This document shows, in pieces, positions 7,896-17,183 of a DNA stretch of 64,000 nt. This DNA is from Marivita sp. GTDB lineage: Bacteria; Pseudomonadota; Alphaproteobacteria; Rhodobacterales; Rhodobacteraceae. The first letter of the stretch is position 1. Every line of letters starts with the position of its first letter. Under the pieces are notes generated by a model. That model was not told the DNA's origin, ran no database searches, and saw only the letters and a program-made list of their open reading frames with translations. The stretch is taken from NCBI RefSeq assembly GCF_020055635.1, contig NZ_JAIPUT010000004.1:62001-126000 (forward strand). The letters run 5' to 3'. The position numbers and the translations under genes were made by a program.

Positions 7896-8855
7896 TCAAC
7901 CCAGGTAGGTTCGCTCTGAAAGGTCAGTCCTTGAAAGGGCCTTGCGACAGGCGGTCAGGAACGTGGCCTCTGCATCGGACTGGCGGCGGCTTGGGTTGCT
8001 GATCAGGAAGATGTCGACCTGCGGCAGATCGTGATACGGCGGCACCTGACGAAGCCGTCCGGCCTCGACATCGCGTTCAGCGACGTGCAGGGGCAGGGCC
8101 CCGATGCCGATATTGGCCATGATCATGCGCCGGATTTCATTGAGGCTGGAAGACACGCCGCGCCAGCTGTTGGCAAGACCAAGCTTTGCGCGCAGGCGCG
8201 ATATGGCCTCGAGGGGTTTGCCCTCGGCCTCGGTCTGGAAGGCAACAAAAGGTTCGCCTCTGAGGTCGTCGGGCAAGATTTCCGGGGCATGAAACAGCGG
8301 ATGGCGTGCGCCGCAATACAGACCAAAATACTCGCGATACAGCACAAGCGAATCGAGGTTCTGCGGCATCTTCGAGAGCAGGCAGATTCCAAGGCTTGCC
8401 CGGTTCTGGGAAATCATCGTTGCAACGTCATCGCTTTCATTGACCGAGAATGAATAGGTGACATGGGGGTGCGACTTTGAGAATGCATTCAGGATTTCGT
8501 CGAAATGTTCGGACACCACAGAGCTGGTTATCGCGATGGAAAGGTGACCGCGCAGTTCGGCCTCGTCGATTTCGAGAAGCGACGGCAGCTGCGAGATGGA
8601 TCCGAAGATTTTCGCGCATTCGGTATAAAGCACCTGACCGGGCCTCGTGATCGTGAATTCATTGGGTTTGCGAATGATCAACTGCGTGCCGGCGGAGTAT
8701 TCAAGACGCTTGAGCGCGGCCGATACGGTGGGCTGCTTCAGGCCAAGGAAATCCGCCGCTTTCGAGATGCCGCGCTGTTCGACCACCACCATGAAGGTGC
8801 GCAGCAGATTCCAGTCGAGGTTCCAGGGGAAGCGTTGTTGTTGCGGAAGGCTCAT
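7896..8855 (-). CDS. LysR family transcriptional regulator of the adjacent catabolic unit
   Basis: A 319-residue LysR-type regulator. The N-terminal winged helix-turn-helix lies at about residues 15-75 (LLRTFMVVVEQRGISKAADF, then QPTVSAALKRLE). A linker helix and a periplasmic-binding-protein-like effector domain make up the remainder. It is divergent from the polar amino acid transporter and catabolic genes at 8996-19459, the usual geometry for a LysR activator and its target. The intergenic region contains a T-N11-A dyad. The effector is presumably the imported compound or an intermediate. Confidence 0.9.
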   Translation of the reverse strand: MSLPQQQRFPWNLDWNLLRTFMVVVEQRGISKAADFLGLKQPTVSAALKRLEYSAGTQLIIRKPNEFTITRPGQVLYTECAKIFGSISQLPSLLEIDEAELRGHLSIAITSSVVSEHFDEILNAFSKSHPHVTYSFSVNESDDVATMISQNRASLGICLLSKMPQNLDSLVLYREYFGLYCGARHPLFHAPEILPDDLRGEPFVAFQTEAEGKPLEAISRLRAKLGLANSWRGVSSSLNEIRRMIMANIGIGALPLHVAERDVEAGRLRQVPPYHDLPQVDIFLISNPSRRQSDAEATFLTACRKALSRTDLSERTYLG

Positions 8856-8890
8856 AAATCTGATCTATAATGAACGTAGCTTATATTTAT
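8854..8890. promoter_or_regulatory. LysR-type operator dyad
   Basis: A nested dyad is centred on base 8872. The inner CTA-N9-TAG at 8865-8879 has the T-N11-A pattern of LysR boxes. The outer arms ATAAAT (8854-8859) and ATTTAT (8885-8890) share the same centre. It begins at the LysR start codon and lies about 106 bases before the substrate-binding protein gene, suitable for autoregulation and divergent activation. Confidence 0.45.
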
Positions 8891-8995
8891 TTGCGCGATG
8901 GGCTGGCGCCATGCAAGTCTTTTTGAACAGCGGGGTGAACCCGCGCCAGTTTCTTGGGCGCACAGCCATCCAGACAAACCAACATGGAGACCAAC

Positions 8996-9772
8996 ATGAA
9001 TTCTCGCCGTATGATCCTCAAGACTGCCGTTGTCGCAGCGGGCTTTGCCGTGACCGGCCTGACTGCCGCCACGGCTGAAGAACTCGACACGCTCAAGGAA
9101 GAGGGCGTCATCCGTATCGCGATGTCCGGCGCCTATCCTCCGTTCAACTTCGTCAACGACCAGAACGAGGTTGTCGGCTTTGATGCGGCCATCGGAACCG
9201 AGATTGCCGAGCGCATGGGGCTTGAGGCCGAGATCATCACGACCGCCTGGGACGGGATCATCGGTGGCCTGCTGGCCAACAAGTACGATGCCATCGTAGG
9301 CTCGATGACCATCACCGAGGAACGCGACGAAGTTGTCGATTTCGTTGGACCCTATTATTCCGACAAACGCGCCATCTTTTCGCAGCCCGGCTCCGGCATC
9401 AGCAGCCTGGATGACCTCGAAGGCAAGCGCGTCGGTCTGACCCTTGGCGAAACCCACGAAGATTGGGCGCGCGAGCGGGGCTATGACATCAACACCTACA
9501 AGGGCCTTCCCGAGCTTCTGCTCGAGCTGGAAAACGGCCGTGTCGATGCCATCGTCAACGATTCCATCGCGGCCATCCTTGCGATGAACGAGAAGGGTCA
9601 GGAATACGAGATGTTTGCCGATCCGACGACCGAGCCGTTTGGGGCCGGGATCGCCATCCGCGAGGGAAATCCCGAGCTTGCCGCAGAAATGCAGGCGGCG
9701 CTGGATGCGATGATGGAAGACGGCACGTATCTCGAAATCGCGAATGAGTGGGTTGGCGCCGATATCCGCTGA
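8996..9772 (+). CDS. Polar amino acid ABC transporter, substrate-binding protein
   Basis: A 258-residue periplasmic solute-binding protein of the HisJ/GlnH type. A Sec-type signal (MNSRRMILKTAVVAAGFAVTGLTAATAEE) is followed by the family fold. Ligand-proximal motifs are VIRIAMSGAYPPFNF, VVGFDAAIGTEIAERMG, WDGIIGGLLANKYDAIVGSM and DLEGKRVGLTLG. The ATG at 8996 is preferred because a TGGAGA ribosome site precedes it. A longer frame from 8954 would put 14 unconserved residues before the signal. It is the first gene of the catabolic unit and delivers the substrate to the two permeases and ATPase that follow. Confidence 0.93.
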   Translation: MNSRRMILKTAVVAAGFAVTGLTAATAEELDTLKEEGVIRIAMSGAYPPFNFVNDQNEVVGFDAAIGTEIAERMGLEAEIITTAWDGIIGGLLANKYDAIVGSMTITEERDEVVDFVGPYYSDKRAIFSQPGSGISSLDDLEGKRVGLTLGETHEDWARERGYDINTYKGLPELLLELENGRVDAIVNDSIAAILAMNEKGQEYEMFADPTTEPFGAGIAIREGNPELAAEMQAALDAMMEDGTYLEIANEWVGADIR

Positions 9773-9780
9773 TCTTTTCC

Positions 9781-9807
9781 GGCTCCCGCCCCAACCGGTT
9801 GGGAGCC
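9781..9807 (+). other. Intercistronic hairpin after the binding-protein gene
   Basis: GGCTCCC (9781-9787) pairs with GGGAGCC (9801-9807), with an AACCGGTT palindrome inside the loop. No T-run follows, so it is more likely an mRNA-stabilising or partial-termination hairpin than a full terminator. It lies in the 134-base gap between the binding protein and first permease, where such elements often raise binding-protein expression. Confidence 0.4.
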
Positions 9808-9906
9808 CGTGCAGACAATGTCCTGCCATCGTGACGAGATGACGGGCTTTGCGACCATGCCGGGCGTGATCCCTCCCGAACCGCCAATCAGACAAGAGAG
9901 TGTGAC

Positions 9907-10554
9907 ATGGACATCGACCTGATGATGCGGGTCTATCCGTTTTTCCTGGACGCTGCCTGGGTCACGATCCAGCTGTCTCTCCTGACCGCGCTGCTGGGTC
10001 TGACCTGCGGCACGCTGGGGGCAGCGGCGCGGCTGTCGCGCCTTGCGGTTCTGCGCTTCCTTGGTGCGGCCTATGTCAGCCTGTTTCGCGGCACCCCCGC
10101 CCTGATCCAGCTGTTCATCCTGTACTTCGGCGGTCCACAGATCGGCATTCAGCTGGATGCCTTCGAGGCCGGGGTGATCGGTCTGGGCATCAACGCCGGG
10201 GCCTACATGACCGAAACCATCCGCGGCGCCATCATCTCGATCGACAAGGGCCAGCGAGAGGCGGCGCGCACCCTCGGGCTGAGCCAGTGGCAGGCGACCT
10301 ACAAGGTGATCCTGCCGCAAGCCGCGCGCCTGATGGTGCGGCCCTTGGGGGTGAACATGAACATGCTCATCAAGGCGACCGCGCTGGTGGCCGCGATTTC
10401 CGTGGTCGAACTGACCTACACAGCGCAGCGCTATATCGGATCGACCTACAAGCCCTTCGAGATGTTCCTGCTGGCAGGGCTGCTTTACATGATCATCATC
10501 TACGTGACCGGACGGGCCGTGGCCTGGCTGGATCGCAAGGTGCAGATCACCTGA
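9907..10554 (+). CDS. Polar amino acid ABC transporter, permease 1
   Basis: A 215-residue inner-membrane permease of the HisQ/M type with about five spans. The cytoplasmic EAA loop that docks on the ATPase is clear: EAARTLGLSQWQATYKVILP. The membrane entrance motif FRGTPALIQLFILYFGGPQIG is typical of this family. RBS CAAGAGAGTG precedes the ATG. It forms a heterodimer with the next gene product, which is 18 bases downstream. Confidence 0.93.
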   Translation: MDIDLMMRVYPFFLDAAWVTIQLSLLTALLGLTCGTLGAAARLSRLAVLRFLGAAYVSLFRGTPALIQLFILYFGGPQIGIQLDAFEAGVIGLGINAGAYMTETIRGAIISIDKGQREAARTLGLSQWQATYKVILPQAARLMVRPLGVNMNMLIKATALVAAISVVELTYTAQRYIGSTYKPFEMFLLAGLLYMIIIYVTGRAVAWLDRKVQIT

Positions 10555-10572
10555 CCGGGAAGGGATACGCAG

Positions 10573-11229
10573 ATGGGTCTCGACTTTACGGTTGTTCCCG
10601 CACACATCGACATCATCCTGCTGGGCTGTCTCTGGACGATCGCAATCGCCGTCGCTGCCGCCGTCCTGAGCTTTTTCGGCGGGATCGTCTTTGCGGTGAT
10701 CGCGCTTTACGGGCCGTGGATCATCCGCCTGCCGTTCCGGTTGCTCGAATGGGTGTTCATGGGCACGCCGCTGCTGTTGCAATTGTTCCTGATCTATTTC
10801 GGGCTGGTTCAGATCGGCATTGACCTGCCGGCCTTCGTGGCCGGGATCATCGGGTTGGGGCTGCATTTCGCGGTCTACAATTCCGAACTGATCCAGACCG
10901 CGATCCTGTCGGTGGACAAGGGCCAGATGGAGGCCGCGCGCACCGTGGGGCTCAGCCGGGGTCAGGCACTGCGCAAGGTGGTGATCCCGCAGGCGGTGCG
11001 CGATGTGATCCCGCCCATCGGCAACAACATGATCGCGCTTCTCAAGGACAGTGCGCTGGTGTCGGTGATCGGTGTCAGCGAACTGACCCTGTCGGCACAG
11101 CGCGCCATCGGCGCGACCTACCGTCCGTTCGAATTCTACCTTGTCGCCGCGGCGTTCTACTACGTCATCAACCTTGGCATGGAATGGGTGCAGCGCCGGA
11201 TCGAGCGCCGTATCTCGATCTCTCGCTGA
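10573..11229 (+). CDS. Polar amino acid ABC transporter, permease 2
   Basis: A 218-residue HisM/Q-type permease and paralogue of the previous gene. The EAA loop reads EAARTVGLSRGQALRKVVIP, and FMGTPLLLQLFLIYFGLVQIG matches the partner's entrance helix. About five membrane spans are visible. It is tightly spaced to the ATPase gene (15 bases), so the four transporter genes form one unit. Confidence 0.93.
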   Translation: MGLDFTVVPAHIDIILLGCLWTIAIAVAAAVLSFFGGIVFAVIALYGPWIIRLPFRLLEWVFMGTPLLLQLFLIYFGLVQIGIDLPAFVAGIIGLGLHFAVYNSELIQTAILSVDKGQMEAARTVGLSRGQALRKVVIPQAVRDVIPPIGNNMIALLKDSALVSVIGVSELTLSAQRAIGATYRPFEFYLVAAAFYYVINLGMEWVQRRIERRISISR

Positions 11230-11244
11230 CCCAGGAGGCTGAAC

Positions 11245-12015
11245 ATGACCGACCAAAGCCATTTTGTCGAAATCCGCCACGCGCAGAAATCCTACGGTAC
11301 GCTCGAAGTGCTCAAGGATATCAGCCTGAACGTCGAGCGCGGCCAGATCGTCGCCATCATCGGTCCGTCCGGGTCGGGCAAGTCCACGCTTCTGCGCGCA
11401 ATCAACGATCTGGATTCCCTGACCGGCGGAGAGGTCTGGCTGGACGGGGTGCAGGTGAACAAGGACCTGCCGCACCGGCAGTATGAAAAGCACATCAACG
11501 CGATGCGGCAGGACATCGGGATGGTGTTCCAGCACTTCAACCTGTTCCCGCATCTGACGGCGCGGGAAAACGTCGTGATGGCGCCGAAGATGCTCAAGGG
11601 CTTGTCGAAAGAGGCGGCGGACAAACTGGCCGAAGAACAGCTTGAAAAGGTCGGGATGCTGGACCGGATCGACTATTACCCGTCGCGCCTGTCGGGCGGG
11701 CAGAAGCAGCGTGTTGCCATCGCCCGCGCATTGGCGATGAAGCCCAAGCTGATGCTCTTTGACGAGGCGACCTCGGCGCTCGATCCTGAACTGGTGGACG
11801 AGGTCAACATGGTGATGAAAAAGCTGGCCGAAGAACACATGACGATGATCATCGTCACCCACGAGATGGATTTCGCCGCCTCGGTCTGTGACCGCGTTTT
11901 GTTCATGGACCAAGGCGTGGTGGTCGAGGAAGGACCACCCGAAATCGTGTTCAGGAAACCCACCAAGGACCGCACCCGCGAATTTCTTCGCAAACATCTG
12001 GCAGGTGTCGCGTGA
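11245..12015 (+). CDS. Polar amino acid ABC transporter, ATP-binding protein
   Basis: A 256-residue HisP/GlnQ-type ATPase that powers the importer. Walker [10 protein letters not shown] (about residue 41), Q-loop [13 protein letters not shown], signature [15 protein letters not shown], Walker [15 protein letters not shown] and the H-loop His in [10 protein letters not shown] are all intact. The start follows AGGAGGCTGAAC. Its last four bases overlap the GTG start of the aminotransferase gene (GTGA), which indicates translational coupling of uptake and catabolism. Confidence 0.95.
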   Translation: MTDQSHFVEIRHAQKSYGTLEVLKDISLNVERGQIVAIIGPSGSGKSTLLRAINDLDSLTGGEVWLDGVQVNKDLPHRQYEKHINAMRQDIGMVFQHFNLFPHLTARENVVMAPKMLKGLSKEAADKLAEEQLEKVGMLDRIDYYPSRLSGGQKQRVAIARALAMKPKLMLFDEATSALDPELVDEVNMVMKKLAEEHMTMIIVTHEMDFAASVCDRVLFMDQGVVVEEGPPEIVFRKPTKDRTREFLRKHLAGVA

Positions 12016-13364
12016 CTGAAGCGCCTTCGTATCTGTTCTATCAATCCCGCAACCCGCGCCCGTTCCTGGATCGCGGCGAGGGGATCTACCTCTTCGACGA
12101 ATCCGGCAAGCGCTATATCGACGGGTCGTCCGGCGCGATGGTGTCCAATATCGGCCACTCCAACCCGCGCGTCCTCGCCAAGATCAAGGCGCAGATGGAC
12201 AAGGCGACCTTTGGCTACCGCCTGCATTTCCGCACTCATCCATCCGAGGATCTGGCCGCCAAGACGGTTGAGATGACGCCCGACGGTCTGGACCGCGTGT
12301 TTTTTGTCTCGGGCGGGTCCGAGGCGGTGGAAAGCGCCGTCAAGCTGGCCCGGCAATATGCCGTCACCCAAGGGCAGGGATCGCGCTACAAGGTGATCTC
12401 GCGGTTTCCGTCCTATCACGGCTGCACCTTCGGGGCGCTCGACCTGACCGGGTACGCGCCGCTGCGCGAACCGTTCGCTCCGATGATGCCGGGCATGCCC
12501 AAGGTCGCGTCCCCTGCGACCTATCTCGACCGCGACAACCTCACCGAAGAGGCGCGCGGGCTGAAATACGCAGAACTGTTGCGCGACAAGATCATCGAAG
12601 AGGGGCCGGACACCGTGCTGGCCTTCATCATGGAGCCGGTGGGCGGCGCGTCGACCGGTGCGCTGGTCGCACCTGACAGCTATTACGCCCGCGTCCGCGA
12701 AATCTGCGACGAGTTCGGCGTTCTGCTGATCTATGACGAGGTCATGACCGGCGCGGGCCGCACGGGCAAATTCCTCGCTGCCGAGCATTGGGGGATCATC
12801 CCGGACATCGTCGCGCTGTCCAAGGGGTTCGGCGCGGGCTATGCGCCGCTGGGCGCGATTGTCGCGGGTGCCCGGCTGGTCGAGCCGGTGCTGGACGCAG
12901 GCGGTTTCCTGCACGGCTTTACCTATGCCGGCAACCCCTTGGCCTGTTCCGCCGGGCTGGCCGTGCTCGAGGAATTGCAGGACCAGAACCTGATCGAGAA
13001 CGCCGCCCGCATGGGGGACGTTCTGATGGACGAACTGCGCGCCCTGATGGCCCGCTACCCGTTCATCGGCGACGTGCGCGGCAAGGGCTTGCTGACCGCG
13101 TTCGAGTTTGTCTCGGACCGCAGCACGATGGAACCGCTCGATCCGGCGTTGCAGGCGCATTCGCGGCTGGTGGAACTGGCCTATGATCGGGGGCTGATAC
13201 TTTATTCGCGGCGCACGCGGGGGGGCACATCGGGCGATCACTTCCTCGTCGCGCCGCCGCTGATCATCACGCGAGACCAGATCACCGAGATGATGGTGAT
13301 CCTGCGCGATGCGCTGGATGCCTTCGCGCTCGAGATCGGCCTGCCGGTCGAGGACGCCGCGTGA
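12012..13364 (+). CDS. Class III PLP-dependent aminotransferase
   Basis: A 450-residue fold-type I, class III (omega/beta) transaminase. The cofactor-binding [15 protein letters not shown] (about 97-111), the phosphate/pyridine region [13 protein letters not shown] and the Schiff-base Lys in [15 protein letters not shown] are present. Class III members remove amino groups distal to, or beta to, a carboxylate. It overlaps the upstream ATPase gene and the downstream CoA-transferase gene by four bases each. Its product keto acid is therefore probably the substrate for that CoA-transferase, which suggests a beta-amino acid, since thiolysis needs a 3-keto group. The exact substrate is unknown. Confidence 0.9.
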   Translation: MTEAPSYLFYQSRNPRPFLDRGEGIYLFDESGKRYIDGSSGAMVSNIGHSNPRVLAKIKAQMDKATFGYRLHFRTHPSEDLAAKTVEMTPDGLDRVFFVSGGSEAVESAVKLARQYAVTQGQGSRYKVISRFPSYHGCTFGALDLTGYAPLREPFAPMMPGMPKVASPATYLDRDNLTEEARGLKYAELLRDKIIEEGPDTVLAFIMEPVGGASTGALVAPDSYYARVREICDEFGVLLIYDEVMTGAGRTGKFLAAEHWGIIPDIVALSKGFGAGYAPLGAIVAGARLVEPVLDAGGFLHGFTYAGNPLACSAGLAVLEELQDQNLIENAARMGDVLMDELRALMARYPFIGDVRGKGLLTAFEFVSDRSTMEPLDPALQAHSRLVELAYDRGLILYSRRTRGGTSGDHFLVAPPLIITRDQITEMMVILRDALDAFALEIGLPVEDAA

Positions 13365-14053
13365 GACTGCCCGACAAGACCAGTGATATCGAAGACGCCA
13401 TCGCCGGGATCAAGGATTGCGATACGGTGATGATCGGCGGTTTCGGCGTGCCCGGCACTCCGATGACCCTGATCCACGCGCTGGTCGATCACGGGGCGCG
13501 CAACCTGACCCTGATCAAGAACGACGCCAACGAGCCGGGCATGGGCATCGACCATCTGCTGCAAAACGGGCAGGTGGCTCGGCTGATCACGACCCATCTG
13601 GGGCTGAACAGCCATGCCATCGGGTTGATGAACTCCGGCGCGATCAAGGTCGAGTTCAACGCGCAAGGCATCCTCGCCGAACGCATCCGCGCCGGTGGGG
13701 CTGGGCTGGGCGCCGTGCTCAGCGATATCGGCATCGGCACCGAACTGGCGGCGGGCAAGCAGGTGGTCGAAATGAACGGCACACCGTATCTGGTCGAACC
13801 GGCGCTGCGCGCCGATGTGGCGCTGATCCATGCCGACAGGGCGGACGTGTTCGGCAACCTTGCCTATGTTGGCACGGCGCAGAACTTCAACCCGCTGATG
13901 GCGATGGCCGCCCGCCGAGTGATTGTCGAGGCCGAGGCGGTTCTGCCACTGGGCGGGATCAACGCGAATGATGTGCATACCCCCGGTGTCTTTGTCGATC
14001 ACGTGGTCGAACTGAAAACCCTGTCCAAGGAATACGCCGTTGTCCAACGCTAG
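13361..14053 (+). CDS. 3-oxoacid CoA-transferase, subunit A
   Basis: A 230-residue alpha subunit of a family I CoA-transferase (AtoD/ScoA/PcaI type), which activates a keto acid as its CoA thioester using acyl-CoA as donor. The glycine-rich CoA-binding segment MIGGFGVPGTPMTLI (about 24-38), the ALVDHGARNLTLIKND region and the C-terminal VFVDHVVELKTLSKEY are typical. It starts with GTG overlapping the aminotransferase stop, and its 3' end overlaps the beta subunit gene, so the two subunits are probably made in equal amounts. Confidence 0.92.
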   Translation: MRLPDKTSDIEDAIAGIKDCDTVMIGGFGVPGTPMTLIHALVDHGARNLTLIKNDANEPGMGIDHLLQNGQVARLITTHLGLNSHAIGLMNSGAIKVEFNAQGILAERIRAGGAGLGAVLSDIGIGTELAAGKQVVEMNGTPYLVEPALRADVALIHADRADVFGNLAYVGTAQNFNPLMAMAARRVIVEAEAVLPLGGINANDVHTPGVFVDHVVELKTLSKEYAVVQR

Positions 14054-14693
14054 GGAACGCATGGTCGCCCGCGCCGCGCGCGAGATCGCACCGGGCATGG
14101 TGGTTAATCTGGGGATTGGCCTGCCGACGCAGGTGGTCAACCATCTGGTGTCCGATTTTCCGGTTTGCCTGCATACGGAAAACGGCCTGACCGGGATCGG
14201 ACCCGCCAAGGGATACGATACCGCCGACCGTAACCTGATCGACGCAGGTGGCGCCTATGTCTCGACCGTGCCGGGATCGGCCTGTTTCGACAGCGCCACG
14301 AGTTTCGCCATCGTACGGTCCGGGCGGCTGGACCTGACGATGCTCGGCGCGTTCGAGGTCAGCGCCACGGGTGATCTGGCCAACTGGAAGATCCCCGGCA
14401 AGTTCAGCCCCGGTGCAGGCGGCGGGATTGAACTGGCGCAGAAGGCCCGCCGGGTGGTGGTGCTGACCAGCCATACGGATCGCGCGGGAAATCCCAAGCT
14501 GAAGCAGGCCTGCGCGCTGCCTTTGACGGCGCGCGGCTGCGTGGAACGCATTTTCACCGACATGGCCGTGATCGACGTGACCCCTCAGGGCTTTGGACTG
14601 GTCGAAACCGCAGAGGGGATCAGCGTTGCCGAGGTCGCCGAGGCGACCGGCGCGCCGCTGATCCTGCCCGAAGCTGCCGTGCCGACATTCTGA
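14040..14693 (+). CDS. 3-oxoacid CoA-transferase, subunit B
   Basis: A 217-residue beta subunit. The catalytic Glu that carries the CoA thioester lies in HTENGLTGIGPA, and GLGI-type motifs (VNLGIGLPTQVVNHL) begin the domain. Near the C-terminus, CVERIFTDMAVIDV matches the family. The TTG at 14040 overlaps the alpha gene. An internal ATG at 14061 is a possible start that would remove seven residues. It functions only with the alpha subunit. Confidence 0.92.
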   Translation: MSNARERMVARAAREIAPGMVVNLGIGLPTQVVNHLVSDFPVCLHTENGLTGIGPAKGYDTADRNLIDAGGAYVSTVPGSACFDSATSFAIVRSGRLDLTMLGAFEVSATGDLANWKIPGKFSPGAGGGIELAQKARRVVVLTSHTDRAGNPKLKQACALPLTARGCVERIFTDMAVIDVTPQGFGLVETAEGISVAEVAEATGAPLILPEAAVPTF

Positions 14694-14701
14694 GGCCCGA
14701 C

Positions 14702-15994
14702 ATGCAAGACGACCTGAAAACCCGCCTGTGTGATGCCGTTGATGCCGGATTTGACCGGCAGGTGGCATTCCTGTCCGAGCTGACCGCGCATCCCTCGACC
14801 CGTGGCAACGAACAATCGGCACAGGGTTTCATGGCCGGCGAACTGACCGCGCGGGGTTACGAGGTGGATCGCTGGCAGATCGACATCGCGGATATCCAGC
14901 ACCTGCCGGGCTTTTCCCCGGTGATCGGCCCCTATGAAGACGCGGTCAATGTGGTGGGCACCCATCGCGCCCGCTCCGACACTGGCCGGTCGCTGATCCT
15001 CAACGGTCATATCGATGTGGTGCCTGCTGGCCCGCTGGACATGTGGGACAGCCCACCCTTCGAGCCGCGTGTGGCGGATGGCTGGCTTTACGGGCGTGGC
15101 GGTGGCGACATGAAGGCGGGGCTGGCGTCGAACCTCTTTGCGCTGGACGCGCTGACGGCGTGCGGACTGGCCCCCGGTGGCGACGTGTTCTTTCAGTCGG
15201 TGGTCGAAGAGGAATGTACCGGCAATGGCGCGCTGGCCTGTCTGGCGCGCGGGTATAAAGCCGACGCGGCCTTGATCCCCGAACCTTTTGCCGAACATCT
15301 GGTCACCGCGCAGCTGGGGGTGCTCTGGTTTCAGGTCCACCTCAAGGGGCTGCCCACCCATGTCGCCTATGCTGGCACCGGGTCGAACGCGATTGAAGCG
15401 GCCATCCCTCTGATCCAGGCATTGCACGAGATGGAGCATCGCTGGAACGCCGTCGAACACCGCCCCGACGATTACGCCCATGCGGAACATGCGCTCAACC
15501 TGAACATCGGCAGGATCCAGGGCGGTGACTGGACAAGCTCCGTGCCCGCATGGTGTGTCTTCGACGTGCGCATGGGGCTCTTTCCGGGCCAGTCCATCGA
15601 CGCGGCCAAGGCCGAGATCGAACAGGTCATCCTTGATGCCGCGCGGGGCAACGCGTTCCTGCGCAATTCATTGCCCGAGATTGTCTATCACGGCTTTCAC
15701 GCCGAAGGCTACGCGCTGTCGCAGGACAGCTCCGACCGGGCGGCATCCGCGATCACCGCGCTGGAGACGGCGCATCACTTGGCCACCGGCACGGCACTGG
15801 AGCGTGCGGCGATCACTGCCACAACCGACGCGCGGTTCTTTGGCCTTTATGCCGACACGCCCGCGTTGGTCTACGGGCCACGCGCCGAGGCCATCCACGG
15901 CTTCAACGAGCGTGTCGATCTGGAAAGTGTCCGCCGCGTGACAAAAGCCACCGCCATGTTCATCGCCGACTGGTGCGGCACGGAGGAGGTCTGA
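14702..15994 (+). CDS. ArgE/DapE family M20 deacylase
   Basis: A 430-residue M20-type zinc deacylase related to acetylornithine deacetylase and succinyl-diaminopimelate desuccinylase. Metal ligands are seen in ILNGHIDVVPAG (His and Asp), GGDMKAGLASNL (Asp) and SVVEEECTGNGAL (general-base Glu plus metal Glu). A dimerisation insert follows around GLPTHVAYAGTGSN. It would remove an acyl group from an N-acylated amino compound. Its place after the CoA-transferase and before the thiolase suggests either that the imported compound is acylated or that an intermediate is protected by acylation. It lies eight bases after the beta subunit gene. Confidence 0.88.
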   Translation: MQDDLKTRLCDAVDAGFDRQVAFLSELTAHPSTRGNEQSAQGFMAGELTARGYEVDRWQIDIADIQHLPGFSPVIGPYEDAVNVVGTHRARSDTGRSLILNGHIDVVPAGPLDMWDSPPFEPRVADGWLYGRGGGDMKAGLASNLFALDALTACGLAPGGDVFFQSVVEEECTGNGALACLARGYKADAALIPEPFAEHLVTAQLGVLWFQVHLKGLPTHVAYAGTGSNAIEAAIPLIQALHEMEHRWNAVEHRPDDYAHAEHALNLNIGRIQGGDWTSSVPAWCVFDVRMGLFPGQSIDAAKAEIEQVILDAARGNAFLRNSLPEIVYHGFHAEGYALSQDSSDRAASAITALETAHHLATGTALERAAITATTDARFFGLYADTPALVYGPRAEAIHGFNERVDLESVRRVTKATAMFIADWCGTEEV

Positions 15995-15997
15995 TCC

Positions 15998-17173
15998 ATG
16001 CGCGACGCCGTCATCGTGTCCACCGCCCGCACGCCCATCGGCAAGGCCTATCGCGGGGCGTTCAACAATCTCGAAGCGCCGAGCCTTGCCGCGCACGCGG
16101 TCAAGGCCGCGCTGGACCGCGCCGGGCTGAGCGGTGGTGAGGTCGAGGAGGCGGTGTTCGGGTCCGCCCTGACGCAGGGCACATCGGGCGTCAACGTGGC
16201 GCGGCATATCGTGCAGGCGGCCGCACTTCCCGACAGCGTGGCCGGGGCGACGGTGGACCGCCAATGCGCCTCGGGCCTCAACGCCATCGCCATCGCGTCG
16301 CACATGATACGCTGCGAACAGGTCGACATTGCGCTGGCGGGTGGGCTGGAAAGTATTTCGCTGGTCCAGAACGTCCATTGGAACGGTCATCGCTACCGTG
16401 ATCCGAACGCGCCAGACGCCTATTACCTCAGCATGCTGGAGACTGCCGAGGTGGTAGCCGCTCGCTACGGCGTGACGCGTGCCGCGCAGGATGCCTACGC
16501 GCTGCAAAGCCAGCAACGCACCGCCCGTGCCCAAGAGGCGGGTCTGTTCGAGGACGAGATCGTGCCCGTCGATGCGGTGAAGATCGTGACCAACAAGGCC
16601 ACGGGGGAGACCAGCGAACAGCAGGTGCGGCTAATCCGGGACGAATGCAACCGGCCCGACACCACGGCAGAGGGGCTGGCCAAGCTGGGCGCGGTCCTCG
16701 GCGAGGACAAGACCGTGACCGCAGGCAATGCAAGCCAGTTGTCGGACGGGGCCGCAGCGCTTGTCGTGATGGAGGCTGACGAGGCCGCGCGCCGTGGGTT
16801 GACCCCGCTGGGCGCGCTCCGCGGCTTTGCAGTTGCCGGCGTGGCACCCGAGGAGATGGGCATCGGCCCGGTCATCGCCATTCCACGGCTGCTCGACCGT
16901 GCGGGGCTGGGCATTGCCGACATCGACCTGTGGGAAATCAACGAGGCGTTTGCCGCGCAGCTGCTTTATTGCCGCGACCACCTTGGCATTCCGGACGACC
17001 GGTTGAACGTGAACGGCGGGGCGATTGCGATTGGCCACCCTTACGGCATGTCCGGTGCTCGGATGGCCGGGCATCTCCTGCTCGAGGGGCGACGGCGTGG
17101 CGCGAAATGGGGTGTGGTGTCGATGTGTGTCGGCGGCGGGCAGGGTGCCGCCGGTTTGTTCGAAATCTTCTGA
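15998..17173 (+). CDS. Thiolase (acetyl-CoA acetyltransferase family)
   Basis: A 391-residue thiolase II-type enzyme. It cleaves a 3-ketoacyl-CoA to acetyl-CoA and a shortened acyl-CoA. The acylated Cys is in [12 protein letters not shown] (about residue 89), with [24 protein letters not shown] and the second Cys in [10 protein letters not shown]. Length and motifs are normal for a degradative or biosynthetic thiolase. Coming after the CoA-transferase, it provides the final carbon-carbon cleavage of the unit. It overlaps no gene but is only three bases from the deacylase stop. Confidence 0.93.
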   Translation: MRDAVIVSTARTPIGKAYRGAFNNLEAPSLAAHAVKAALDRAGLSGGEVEEAVFGSALTQGTSGVNVARHIVQAAALPDSVAGATVDRQCASGLNAIAIASHMIRCEQVDIALAGGLESISLVQNVHWNGHRYRDPNAPDAYYLSMLETAEVVAARYGVTRAAQDAYALQSQQRTARAQEAGLFEDEIVPVDAVKIVTNKATGETSEQQVRLIRDECNRPDTTAEGLAKLGAVLGEDKTVTAGNASQLSDGAAALVVMEADEAARRGLTPLGALRGFAVAGVAPEEMGIGPVIAIPRLLDRAGLGIADIDLWEINEAFAAQLLYCRDHLGIPDDRLNVNGGAIAIGHPYGMSGARMAGHLLLEGRRRGAKWGVVSMCVGGGQGAAGLFEIF

Positions 17174-17183
17174 AGGCCAAGCC

